A stretch of 41,050 bases of DNA from Bacteroidota bacterium. Lineage in GTDB: Bacteria; Bacteroidota; Bacteroidia; Chitinophagales; Chitinophagaceae. The notes below the pieces were generated by a model. That model searched no databases and had not been told where the DNA came from. It was given only the letters and a program-made list of their open reading frames with translations. Position numbers and translations under genes: made by a program. Location: contig JAGWWM010000019.1 in assembly GCA_018970395.1 (NCBI GenBank), positions 1-41,050 of the forward strand, given 5' to 3'. Of the stretch, positions 18,301 through 24,959 are shown piece by piece; position 1 is the stretch's first letter, and each line of letters opens with the position of its first letter.

Positions 18301-18978
18301 CTCCCGGTCACGCTTGCGCTCAACCTTACCGTTTACCTTCTTTAGTTCTTCGGCATTCTCCAGCTCCATAAACTCCTCTCGAACCTGCGTGATGTAAAAC
18401 AAATTACCGTCCTGTGCAAAATCTGATATAGCCGTGATGATTGGACGTTCTTTCGTGTCGGGATTGCCAACAGATAAAAGTTCAGGCTTCGCATCAGATA
18501 TTGCTTTACGATGTTTCTCATACACATCTTCGTCCCAGTGCTTTAAAATTTCCTCTTTATCCTTTTCAAGTTGCAGCTCCCGGTCATACATATTTCCGTA
18601 GGTGTAGATTGGGAAGGGAAGGAGCTCTCCGGCGGTGTAGAACAATGCCCCAGCTCTTACCAGGTCAAATAGTTTTTCTTCCAGTGCCTTTCCGGTCTGC
18701 TTGATATAGTACTTTTCCCAGCCTTTCATCGGTACGCCAAGTTTTCGTTTGTACCAAATCCAGGCGGTAATTTCTTCTTCTGTAATTCCTTTGTTGTAGC
18801 GACCAACCACATCATCAAAGGACAATACTTTTCCTTCGGTATCTCCAAGCCCTGAAAGCTCACTTGCTTCATTCAGCACTCTTTCAATAGTATGCCTGTT
18901 AACCTTTATCCTGTTTGACAGATATGGATTGATTGCGCCTACTGCGCTACTGTGGTGTATGCCTGATAAATAACTCAT
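15307..18978 (-). CDS. SNF2-type superfamily 2 helicase with C-terminal LELE tail
   Basis: A 1223-residue SNF2/DEAD-like DNA motor. The core has FDVGVGKTMTAI (Walker A, near residue 374), VIDEAHRCKN (DEAH, near 533), LLTATPFTNSPLEIYSML (motif III) and EGRIWRQGNQ (motif VI). A long helical region follows. The last 19 residues, beginning NELELEALALELELELFDI, are almost pure Leu/Glu/Ala and share twelve consecutive residues with the tail of the next protein upstream. Large SNF2 helicases next to a methyltransferase and a JAB protein are typical of phage and plasmid polyvalent proteins that enter the cell with the DNA. It starts MSY and overlaps the 217-residue gene by four bases. It lacks a nuclease domain and is not an HsdR. 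Confidence 0.88.
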   Translation of the reverse strand: MSYLSGIHHSSAVGAINPYLSNRIKVNRHTIERVLNEASELSGLGDTEGKVLSFDDVVGRYNKGITEEEITAWIWYKRKLGVPMKGWEKYYIKQTGKALEEKLFDLVRAGALFYTAGELLPFPIYTYGNMYDRELQLEKDKEEILKHWDEDVYEKHRKAISDAKPELLSVGNPDTKERPIITAISDFAQDGNLFYITQVREEFMELENAEELKKVNGKVERKRDREKISIRFDGETKYTLQHVFIKWLFTLNQDSDFEKSSPVDIADYYIANRALRDDNMSKEEKAELKANARIEGEQLFSKFLHEVLAFEDQQRLDYAWNRLYNGQSDINYSKVPIGFECSARFKSGLLQITDIQREGVAFMEAMGSGINAFDVGVGKTMTAIVNLAHNLYSGKCKRPLVVVPKPTYKKWLNEIIGFTDKKTGEFVSGVLSHTGITVNDWFNLGTDVVSKINLNQAVPEKSITMVTYEGFKRLGFGDSVSDELFTELVNVLGQSKEKTHRDKEIEYQKFREMIGIGLKNTIADVDVLGFDYAVIDEAHRCKNVFSQVKADDEGNKRYNIQSATSETGQKAFLILNFIQRKFGRNTMLLTATPFTNSPLEIYSMLSLVAYDSLRDNGIANLDTFFDLFVLPTVEWTANYKEEIVEKEVIKSFTNRRILQKLIYNHILYKTGEEAGVIRPKKINLPLLYDFNNTKIRLAHDKQVLTYINMTPKQRENQNGIVAMAKNSTKGKLDMGNLFRALAYSLDNALSPFILNGTPENYKEFVEESPKIQYVMECIRSVKKWHEQHSENVSGQVIYMNRGKQFFPLIKEYLENEVGYQRGVMYDKTKVDEVEIISSEINDTRKELIKEAFLDGVVKIIIGTATIREGIDLQKRGTVIYNCYPEWNPTDIRQLEGRIWRQGNQFSYVRIVMPLIQDSMDVFVFQKLEEKTSRINDIWFRGDRGNVLDLESLDPEEIKLALITDVDRLVKMFFDQEKEELSREYKKIGTAIEAIKEVQNDIKDYNEYRTKSLEAIRGFHTSLLNSNLLKETPKVAEDGEIQNKQVKKAKELKEEIEALLNGTEQGDKEILSLGRKIENSYPVLGLYFSNRYYISYFKEYVSKVRKTERTILKPKGFSLTSDLSPVLSQYEADKTALEAKSETYKGEQNSPRWTALRSEIEQKKSALQVEGRTAENRAEEFGRLNYLLEYKQSLPAPTPVTEVMSNELELEALALELELELFDI

Positions 18979-19628
18979 AGTTCACTCATTTGTAGTTCTA
19001 ATTCAAGAGCTAGTGCTTCCAGCTCCAGTGTATTTGAAGATGCTTTACCTCGGTTTGCTTTCATGAAATTTAGTAGATGAACATTTGCATCTCTGATGTC
19101 TCTGAAATTCACATTGTCCTCGGTATAGTCACCCTTTGTTATTTTCAAATTGTAATCCGCTCCGCCCTGGTAAATTCTCGCTGTATATTCTCCATTTGTG
19201 TACTCCACATCAAAATCAGGATCGGTTGAATCAAAGTATTTTATTGTCCACTCAAAAGGCACAGGTAGAATCAATCTATCCTCACCAATACCATGTCCAA
19301 TAGTGTTTTCAATCCAGGTGCGATCTCCTTTAATGGATATTGGAAACTCCCTGGATGTTGTAATTATTTCCTCTCCGCAAACCTTTTCCGGGTGCATCGC
19401 AAACCAATTATTAAAGCTGCATGTCTCCATGAGCGTTAGCGGTGAATTAGGAAACTCTTTTTCCTTCATTCTCGCCTCACAAATACTTCGCTCTATATTT
19501 TTATCTCTCATCACACCGTTTCTTAGAAGCGGCAAATCCTCATCATCATTTTGAGCCTCGGCAATAGCTTCCCTAAACACTTCAAGTCGTGCTCTCCAGT
19601 ACATCGGAAGTTCCTCGGCATAGCTCAT
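18975..19628 (-). CDS. Unrecognised protein with the same C-terminal LELE tail
   Basis: A 217-residue acidic soluble protein with no family that I recognise. The N-terminal half is helical (YWRARLEVFREAIAEAQND), the middle is beta-rich (EFPISIKGDRTWIENTIG, WTIKYFDSTDPDFDVEY), and the end is a helix followed by the tail NTLELEALALELELQMSEL. That tail has the same length as the helicase tail and is identical in 13 of 19 positions, although nothing else in the two proteins is alike. It overlaps the helicase gene by four bases and sits two bases after RadC, so all three are made together. It may be a virion or replication accessory protein. Confidence 0.7.
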   Translation of the reverse strand: MSYAEELPMYWRARLEVFREAIAEAQNDDEDLPLLRNGVMRDKNIERSICEARMKEKEFPNSPLTLMETCSFNNWFAMHPEKVCGEEIITTSREFPISIKGDRTWIENTIGHGIGEDRLILPVPFEWTIKYFDSTDPDFDVEYTNGEYTARIYQGGADYNLKITKGDYTEDNVNFRDIRDANVHLLNFMKANRGKASSNTLELEALALELELQMSEL

Positions 19629-19630
19629 GT

Positions 19631-20386
19631 TTATATCATTTCAAGTTCTTGTTCAATAAGTGGTATTACTGCCGCCGGTATCATCTGATCGTGTAAGACT
19701 TTTCTAATTACCATTTCTTCTGCCTTTTTATATCCCTCTTTGTTATGAAGCAGCTCATATAAATTCGGTGCATTAGCCTGCGTAACTCGTCTTAACTGTT
19801 TTAAAATTTCCTCACGGAGTTTTGTCTCCACCATTGAAGGCTTTTCCATTCCGCTTAAACTGCTTTCATTCTCATCAGTAAATGAATAATAGCCCTCTTT
19901 AGTAATTATGATATGGTCAAGCAGCTTGATGTCAAAAAGTTTGAGTGCCTCTTTAATTCTTTTTGTAATTACTCTGTCAGCCTCACTTGGCTTTAGGTTT
20001 CCGCTTGGATGATTGTGCGCTATGATAACAGCCTTGGCAAGTGTTTTTAATGCTACTGCTGCAACAATTTCAATATCCACTGTGGTAGAATTTATCGTAC
20101 CGGTAGAATGATGATAATAACCAATGATTTTATTTGCTTGACTTAAATACAGAGCCACAAAGTGTTCCTGTACCTCAATCCCTTTTAGAATGGTGTTTTT
20201 AATAAACCGGTAAGGATCATCAGAGCTTTTGACATCACCAAAGAACAAACGCTCACCGGTAAAAGTGACTTCAATCTCTCTCACATTTAACTCGGCATTC
20301 AGTTCCTCAATCTGTTTTTCTAAATCCAAAAACGAATCCTTGTCATATACAAACTGCGGTTGGTATGGTGTGGTTTTGTAACTCAT
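19631..20386 (-). CDS. RadC-like JAB-domain protein
   Basis: A 251-residue protein with a RadC/JAB metallo-domain at about 60-170. The metal-binding pattern is IIAHNHPSGNLKPSEAD near residues 120-136, with an upstream STVDIEIVAAVALK strand. RadC-like proteins are common in mobile elements and phages; their activity is still unclear. Here the JAB domain is followed by about 80 residues of helix ending IEQELEMI, which recalls the LELE tails of the two downstream proteins. A short N-terminal extension (EKQIEELNAELNVREIEVTF) precedes it. Its ATG overlaps the methyltransferase stop as ATGA. The lack of the usual UPF0758 N-terminal helix-hairpin-helix separates it from chromosomal RadC. Confidence 0.88.
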   Translation of the reverse strand: MSYKTTPYQPQFVYDKDSFLDLEKQIEELNAELNVREIEVTFTGERLFFGDVKSSDDPYRFIKNTILKGIEVQEHFVALYLSQANKIIGYYHHSTGTINSTTVDIEIVAAVALKTLAKAVIIAHNHPSGNLKPSEADRVITKRIKEALKLFDIKLLDHIIITKEGYYSFTDENESSLSGMEKPSMVETKLREEILKQLRRVTQANAPNLYELLHNKEGYKKAEEMVIRKVLHDQMIPAAVIPLIEQELEMI

Positions 20387-21150
20387 GCTGTTGCTTTTTT
20401 TCTAAATACTAAAATATCTGTGGGTACTTGCGAGGCCTTGAATACCGGAGGCAAGCGGTAAGCATCCACAAAGTCCGCTATCTCTTGCATCTCCATTTTC
20501 TCTCCCTGATAACTAATGCCGTTACGCATAAAGTTGCTGGATGTCAGATACACCAATATTCCACCTGGACGAAGCAACTTTAATCCATAGTACATAAAGA
20601 ACAGTTCTATTTGGTGCATCTTCGGTCTAGGAAAATAAGAGCTGTATTTGTTCTTATACTTGCCGTACGGTGGATTACCAATCACCAGCGAAAAGGGATA
20701 ACCCTCCAGCCAAGTGAGTTTGTTTTTCAGTCTTTGTGTAAATCTTGGAGGCTCTAAGAATGCCGTCTCAAAATACCCTTGGTAGATATGTGCATCCGGG
20801 TAGGTGATTTCAGCGATGCGCTTGGTTATCGGATTAATCTCAAAGCCATAGCAACGCTCCTTAAATGGAGCAGGTGCAAAGAATCTTCCTGTTGCCAGTG
20901 ATGGCTCAAGGATATTTCCCTTTGCATCAAATCCGTGTCGCATAGCGAGCTTCCACATTAAATCAACAATGTACTCAGGTGTATAAAACTCATAAAGCAA
21001 CCCTTCACCGGTTGCTCCATTTGATCCTTGTCCGCCGTCTCCCTCATACTGCTGGATAAAGGCAATATCTTTTACAGAATAGTTTTCTTTTTTACTATCC
21101 TTATCTCTGATAAAAGATTCTATTTTTTTATTGAGTTCATACTGATTCAT
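20383..21150 (-). CDS. N6-adenine DNA methyltransferase, short form
   Basis: A 255-residue SAM-dependent methyltransferase. The SAM site is LEPSLATGRFF near residue 77, preceded by FYTPEYIVDLMWKLAMRHG. The catalytic motif is VIGNPPYGKY near residue 158, and LLRPGGILVYLTSSNFMRNG follows. These features place it with adenine methyltransferases of the Eco57I/type I kind. There is no target-recognition domain, so it may use another protein to choose its site, or it may be of low specificity. It may protect the element from host restriction or mark its own DNA. It sits five bases after the spanin-like gene and overlaps radC-like by four. Confidence 0.88.
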   Translation of the reverse strand: MNQYELNKKIESFIRDKDSKKENYSVKDIAFIQQYEGDGGQGSNGATGEGLLYEFYTPEYIVDLMWKLAMRHGFDAKGNILEPSLATGRFFAPAPFKERCYGFEINPITKRIAEITYPDAHIYQGYFETAFLEPPRFTQRLKNKLTWLEGYPFSLVIGNPPYGKYKNKYSSYFPRPKMHQIELFFMYYGLKLLRPGGILVYLTSSNFMRNGISYQGEKMEMQEIADFVDAYRLPPVFKASQVPTDILVFRKKATA

Positions 21151-21155
21151 AGCCG

Positions 21156-21785
21156 TTAATTTTTTCTTAGAATTTGTATGAACTCCGAATAAGTAATGTG
21201 TGCATTGGGATTTTTAAGTGTAACCCTTTGCATCAATTTTCTTGGTGAGAATATCCATAGCCAAGGCTTTTCTCTTTTTCCTTTGTAAACAACCTGAACC
21301 AGCGTGTCTTTTGAATTAACACTTACTTCCTGCGTAGAATCATGAGCTATGCCATGAATGTCATACCAGGCATCCTTGTAGTTAAAAACCTTCACTCTGA
21401 TTGTATCGTGAATAACACTGTCCCGAAGTCTTGTAGTAAATCTTTTCTCTGTGATGTATGAAGTAGAAGCCACACTCTGTGTAGTCCTGGGACTAATATT
21501 CAGATTCTTAATTTCATCCAAAAGCCTCGGATATAAAATTCCCAGCTCTTTTAACCGAAGCTGCATGACCTCATTTTCTGAAGCCTGGCCGCCTGATTTT
21601 GTTTTTATCTGCTTTAGCTCCTGAACCGTCAGCTCCAGTGTCTTTTCCAATCGATTCTTCTCCTTCGTTAAATGGATCATCCAGTGCCCAAGACGGACGA
21701 TTATAAGTAATGCGAGGACTATCAACGCTATTGTTATTATACTCCTTGTCAGTTTGTTCACCGGTATCATTGTCAGCAGTTTCAT
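21156..21785 (-). CDS. Rz-like (i-spanin-like) membrane protein
   Basis: A 209-residue protein with one N-terminal transmembrane helix (SIITIALIVLALLIIVRLGH), then a coiled coil (KEKNRLEKTLELTVQELKQI) and a periplasmic C-terminal part. The block YKDAWYDIHGIAHDST and the later KPWLWIFSPRKLMQRVTLKN resemble Rz-like proteins that I remember from Bacteroidota phages (DUF6549-like). Rz proteins span the periplasm and disrupt the outer membrane in the last step of lysis. Starts at 21785 or 21770 are both possible. The gene overlaps the two-helix membrane protein gene by 215 bases in another frame and follows the glucosaminidase, which is the usual lysis-cassette order. Confidence 0.72.
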   Translation of the reverse strand: MKLLTMIPVNKLTRSIITIALIVLALLIIVRLGHWMIHLTKEKNRLEKTLELTVQELKQIKTKSGGQASENEVMQLRLKELGILYPRLLDEIKNLNISPRTTQSVASTSYITEKRFTTRLRDSVIHDTIRVKVFNYKDAWYDIHGIAHDSTQEVSVNSKDTLVQVVYKGKREKPWLWIFSPRKLMQRVTLKNPNAHITYSEFIQILRKN

Positions 21786-21957
21786 TAGTCGAAGGTCTTT
21801 TGGTTTGTGCCCAGATGTAGGCAGAAAGGATTGTCATAATTCCCGCTATGCAGGTGGTGGCAACTACTTCCATTTTCAGTAGTGTTGCAATAATGGTTAA
21901 ACAGCCCAGGAATATTCCTGCTATCACCGTTAACTTGAAGCGTGTCTTTGTTTTCAT
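21571..21957 (-). CDS. Holin-like two-helix membrane protein
   Basis: A 128-residue protein with two hydrophobic helices near residues 8-28 (LTVIAGIFLGCLTIIATLL) and 30-50 (VVATTCIAGIMTILSAYIW). A charged, polar tail of about 78 residues follows. Two helices separated by a short turn plus a polar C-terminus fit a class II holin, which would let the glucosaminidase reach peptidoglycan. Its second half is read in a different frame from the start of the spanin-like gene for 215 bases. The name is given by context; no holin family is recognised by sequence. A frame at 21785-21988 across the same bases looks like a shadow. Confidence 0.6.
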   Translation of the reverse strand: MKTKTRFKLTVIAGIFLGCLTIIATLLKMEVVATTCIAGIMTILSAYIWAQTKRPSTNETADNDTGEQTDKEYNNNSVDSPRITYNRPSWALDDPFNEGEESIGKDTGADGSGAKADKNKIRRPGFRK

Positions 21958-21987
21958 TGAGTTTGTATTTTTGATGTATAAATCCCA

Positions 21988-22115
21988 TTACTTTTTAATT
22001 ATTCCTTTTCTGTCGTTATTCTTTTTCCATATCCATCTTCCCACCCAAATCAAAAACGCTACACCGGCAATACTGATTCCTCCTTCAGCGGCGACTTTAG
22101 GCGTTATAGCAAGAC
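21988..22115 (-). other. Membrane-anchor reading frame in the -1 phase after the glucosaminidase
   Basis: Directly after a run of nine A (minus strand, 22116-22124), the -1 frame of the glucosaminidase gene stays open for about 42 codons to a TAA at 21988. It encodes SLAITPKVAAEGG, then a good transmembrane helix (ISIAGVAFLIWVGRWIW), then a basic end (KKNNDRKGIIKK). The frame has no ATG, GTG or TTG in a sensible position. It may be added to the enzyme by -1 slippage on the A run, by transcript slippage, or have been split off by a one-base deletion. A GGAGG lies inside it, so a rare ATT start is another possibility. Confidence 0.5.
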
Positions 22116-22574
22116 TTTTTTTTTAGCGATGTCAAGTATCTTTTCATACAGGCTGATAATTCCGGTTCGGTAACCCTCACGGCTATCACCATTACTCTCA
22201 CTGATATAAGGTGAATATGAAATCTTCTGTGCGTAGGCTTTGTAATCATTTGCTACCGAGTGAGCAGCTTTGTATTTGCTGGAAATTAACCTGGCAAAAT
22301 CATAGAAACTATCCTGCGGTGAAGGATAAACACGGAATTTTAATTTGTACTGATTTTGTGCCTGGTAAATTTTACCGTCCCAAAATTCATTGGGCGAACC
22401 TCCGGCGGTTATCCCAAAAAAGTTGTTGCTGTTCTTTGCAAGTCCTGATGTGCCCCAAGCGCTCTCATGTGCTCCTTGAGACAAAATAATCAAAGGATCC
22501 ATTTTGAATCTTTCTCCCGCTGCCTTTGCATAAGGATAATTTTCAGTTACATATAGTTCCGACTTTATGCTCAT
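22104..22574 (-). CDS. Glucosaminidase (GH73-type endolysin)
   Basis: A 156-residue peptidoglycan hydrolase of the FlgJ/glucosaminidase family. The catalytic glutamate is in AHESAWGTSGLAKNSNNFFG near residue 38, and SFYDFARLISSKYKAAH and YSPYISESNGDSREGYRTG follow in the family order. There is no signal peptide or wall-binding domain, so it depends on a holin or a membrane anchor to reach the wall. It overlaps the preceding gene by four bases and is followed by holin-like and spanin-like genes, so it is the endolysin of a lysis cassette or a virion-borne entry lysin. The frame ends KKKVLL after an A9 run that could redirect ribosomes into a membrane-anchor extension. Confidence 0.9.
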   Translation of the reverse strand: MSIKSELYVTENYPYAKAAGERFKMDPLIILSQGAHESAWGTSGLAKNSNNFFGITAGGSPNEFWDGKIYQAQNQYKLKFRVYPSPQDSFYDFARLISSKYKAAHSVANDYKAYAQKISYSPYISESNGDSREGYRTGIISLYEKILDIAKKKVLL

Positions 22575-23647
22575 GATTCAATAATTTTTATGTTTCTCGC
22601 ATTAGCCCAGCGTTTTCTGTTCTGTACAGTTATGAACTTGTAGTATTTTTCAGCACCGACTTTCATGGTCATTTCAAGTACACCCAAAAGCATGTTTCTA
22701 TCCGCTGTATCTATTGGCTGCATGCGCTCATTGAGTATTTGCACCTCTGCAACACTCAACAGCCTTGCTGGCTTTATACTTAACCCTTTTACTGATTTGT
22801 CTTTTCTGGGAGCAGCTTCAAAAAAATCAAGCGGCTTCATCCATGGGGTAGCGCTTAGTGTCGTAGGATATGAATCAAACATCTGTTTGTAGTAATCAAA
22901 GATTTCTACATAGTTAGAGGAAGAGCTTACCCAATAGGTGATTTTCTTTTTATCCATTGCCTTGTAGCTTCCCGGAGCCTTTGCGCCATTTACTACAAAA
23001 CCAACTTCAATAAATTTTACATTGTTCACTTCATCAAAGTGTTGATTTCCGGTAGCATAACCTAAAAACTCACCGGGCTTTGCCACGCGAATAATATTTT
23101 TATTTGAAAACACTTCGTAAAACGCTCCGTGATTGCTGGCATCCGGTGATTTGCGAATAGTGACTTCTTTTTTAGCCACCACTAAATTTGATTTCTGCGC
23201 AAATGTGACCGGAGCCGTAGCTCCTTTCTTTTTTACTTTCTTCGGATTGACACTCACCAGCGTTAGAAACTTTGAATAATCCTCCGATGAAAGCTCACGC
23301 TGTAAATCATCGAGTAAATTAGATTGATACAAATCTTTGTAGCTGCTCGAAACCTCATCAAGATTGGTGACTTGCTTTGCTGTATCAAAAATCAAATCCT
23401 CATTTGTGCCGTCCGTGCTCATTAGCCAACTAATCCCACTTGGATTCATAGCCGTTCTAAAAGTCATCGCCTGTCTTACAGAAGGACTGTCGTCAGCCTT
23501 ACTCTGTGCAGCGGATTTATTCATGTTGGCAATTATCTTTTTGCCAACACGGTACACCAGGTATGCGCCGCCAGCTATCAACAGACCGTTAACCAACTTG
23601 TTACGATTTTCTGTTACTACTTGTATGACTCTTTCTTTTACAGGCAT
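22571..23647 (-). CDS. Single-pass membrane protein, probable virion protein
   Basis: A 358-residue protein that I do not recognise. It has an N-terminal transmembrane helix (NGLLIAGGAYLVYRVGKKII, about 19-39). A mostly beta large domain follows with an SH3-like stretch around EVTIRKSPDASNHGAFYEVF (about 167-190) and EFLGYATGNQHFDEVNNVKF. The C-terminal segment (MLLGVLEMTMKVGAEKYYKF, about 320-340) is helical. The short N-terminus with a helix close behind it and a big soluble part matches several other products of this operon, so it could sit in an internal membrane or the host envelope during entry. It starts one base after the 57-residue gene and overlaps the glucosaminidase by four. Confidence 0.65.
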   Translation of the reverse strand: MPVKERVIQVVTENRNKLVNGLLIAGGAYLVYRVGKKIIANMNKSAAQSKADDSPSVRQAMTFRTAMNPSGISWLMSTDGTNEDLIFDTAKQVTNLDEVSSSYKDLYQSNLLDDLQRELSSEDYSKFLTLVSVNPKKVKKKGATAPVTFAQKSNLVVAKKEVTIRKSPDASNHGAFYEVFSNKNIIRVAKPGEFLGYATGNQHFDEVNNVKFIEVGFVVNGAKAPGSYKAMDKKKITYWVSSSSNYVEIFDYYKQMFDSYPTTLSATPWMKPLDFFEAAPRKDKSVKGLSIKPARLLSVAEVQILNERMQPIDTADRNMLLGVLEMTMKVGAEKYYKFITVQNRKRWANARNIKIIES

Positions 23648-23648
23648 C

Positions 23649-23822
23649 TTATAACATTGAACGAATTTTCAATAACACCAAAGGGTTGCCAATCTTCTTT
23701 GAAATAGAAACTAGTTCCTGCGGCTTAAATGTTTTTACAATCGTTTCCAATGCCTGCTGCACCTGTTTTGCTTCAATAGAATTTTGAACCTGTGTGTTTA
23801 ATTTAATTTCACTGTTCTGCAT
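23649..23822 (-). CDS. Small 57-residue protein
   Basis: A short frame beginning MQNSEIKLNTQVQNSIEAKQ and ending LVLLKIRSML. It overlaps the end of the coiled-coil gene by 14 bases and stops one base before the ATG of the next gene, so it fills the gap exactly and keeps the tight operon spacing. The product is amphipathic and helical, with no signal peptide or family that I know. The filled gap and the natural composition support it as a real gene. Confidence 0.65.
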   Translation of the reverse strand: MQNSEIKLNTQVQNSIEAKQVQQALETIVKTFKPQELVSISKKIGNPLVLLKIRSML

Positions 23823-24594
23823 GTTGTGTTGGTGATTGTTTTTCGTTTGAAGTAGTGATGTATTTTAATATCTGCTGGATATTGTTTCTATCCTTTTCTA
23901 GTTCAATGAAAAGAAGATAGATGCTTCCGAGCTCCTGATTACTCAGCGTTTCACAGAATTCACTTATCAGACTGATGATACCTTGTCGTTGATCCGGTTG
24001 TTGCTCTTTCTTTTCTTCTTCCGGCTTTGCTGCTTCCAATTCTTTTTTCTCATCCTGTCCCGACAAAAAACTCATGGCAGCTGCCATGGGTGTTCCGGTA
24101 AAAAACTTTGCCAGTCCGGGCATAGCCATTCCAATAATGTTGGAATAATACTCCACCTGCTTTTTCGCATCCAGGGTAGTTTGTAAATCAGTGACCTGGA
24201 ATTGCAGCTCCTCGTTGAGCTCCTTTTGCTGTTGCAGTTCTTGCTGGAGCTGCTCCAAGGTCTTTTGCCTCTCCATTTCATTAAACTTGCGCTGAACCAT
24301 ATCATTGATTTCAGCCTCACCAAGCCCCTGAAAACCGCCGTTAGTGCGGCTATGTATATCTTCATCAATCTCATTTACATCAAAGGTCTTTGCCCAAATC
24401 AAAATGCCTTTTTGCGTGTCCTTAAACTCTACCTTTACTTTATCAGGGTTCTCGCTCTTTTCATAATTTCTAACCAGTTGAGAAAAACTTGCGACATCCG
24501 CCTGGTCAATTGCATTGAGCTTTTTTCCGTTTCTGTAAAAGGTTGCGTTAAATACAACACTGCTGTATCCTTGCTTTGGGAATGTCTTTATCAT
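23809..24594 (-). CDS. Coiled-coil protein, probable structural protein
   Basis: A 261-residue protein with three parts. The N-terminal domain (about 1-85) has beta character (YSSVVFNATFYRNGKKLNAI, KVKVEFKDTQKGILIWAK). A Gln/Glu-rich coiled coil (about 95-148) contains EMERQKTLEQLQQELQQQKE. A glycine-rich hydrophobic patch (IGMAMPGLAKFFTGTPMAAA) and an acidic helical end follow. The ATG at 24594 is preferred to an in-frame TTG at 24639, which would overlap the gene before it and add fifteen residues. I know no family. A rod-like coiled coil next to a membrane-seeking patch suits a spike, scaffold or membrane-bound particle protein, but this is inference. Confidence 0.65.
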   Translation of the reverse strand: MIKTFPKQGYSSVVFNATFYRNGKKLNAIDQADVASFSQLVRNYEKSENPDKVKVEFKDTQKGILIWAKTFDVNEIDEDIHSRTNGGFQGLGEAEINDMVQRKFNEMERQKTLEQLQQELQQQKELNEELQFQVTDLQTTLDAKKQVEYYSNIIGMAMPGLAKFFTGTPMAAAMSFLSGQDEKKELEAAKPEEEKKEQQPDQRQGIISLISEFCETLSNQELGSIYLLFIELEKDRNNIQQILKYITTSNEKQSPTQHAEQ

Positions 24595-24635
24595 TTTGCG
24601 ACAAACTTCAACAAGGTGATATATTTTTCTTTTGC

Positions 24636-24959
24636 TCAATTCTCTATGATTTGTATAAACTCAATTGTTCTGCTCTCTTCGAGTGGTTCGGGAAACTGAA
24701 TACTTATTGTACCGGTATAATCTTCAATTCCTTGCAATCTTTCTATGTCCTTTGGAATTATCCTCGCTCTGCAATCTGAATGAATAAGTGTACCCACCGG
24801 AAGCTGCTCCGCATTTGTCAGAAACAGTAATTGATTATAGGCATAGAAATGATGATACAGCGTACCTGCATCAAGTGTCAGCCGATAGAACTGTTGCAGC
24901 GCCGTTTCAATATTTCGCTGCCCCAGCTGCTGTTGTATGAATTGCAGATGATCGTACAT
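24636..24959 (-). CDS. Small beta-rich protein, possible minor capsid protein
   Basis: A 107-residue protein. The first half is helical (YDHLQFIQQQLGQRNIETAL) and the second half is beta-strand rich (GTLIHSDCRARIIPKDIERL, GTISIQFPEPLEESRTIEFI). Its ATG at 24959 lies 53 bases inside the 152-residue gene. The C-terminal sheet resembles the ends of the two proteins upstream only in strand pattern. No family is recognised. Position within the run of beta-rich genes is the main reason to call it a possible virion component. Confidence 0.6.
   Translation of the reverse strand: MYDHLQFIQQQLGQRNIETALQQFYRLTLDAGTLYHHFYAYNQLLFLTNAEQLPVGTLIHSDCRARIIPKDIERLQGIEDYTGTISIQFPEPLEESRTIEFIQIIEN

Noticed and set aside
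15307-18978. Second HsdR or type III restriction subunit
   Set aside because: The protein has SNF2 motifs and no nuclease domain, and the nearby methyltransferase has no specificity subunit.
21785-21988. A 67-residue frame starting right after the -1-frame stop
   Set aside because: It overlaps the holin-like gene in another frame and is rich in Cys, His and Asn with no structure; the two-helix reading is better.
24202-24699. A 165-residue plus-strand frame over the coiled-coil gene
   Set aside because: The Leu/Phe-rich sequence is the antisense of the Gln/Glu-rich coiled coil; the minus-strand gene fits the operon.
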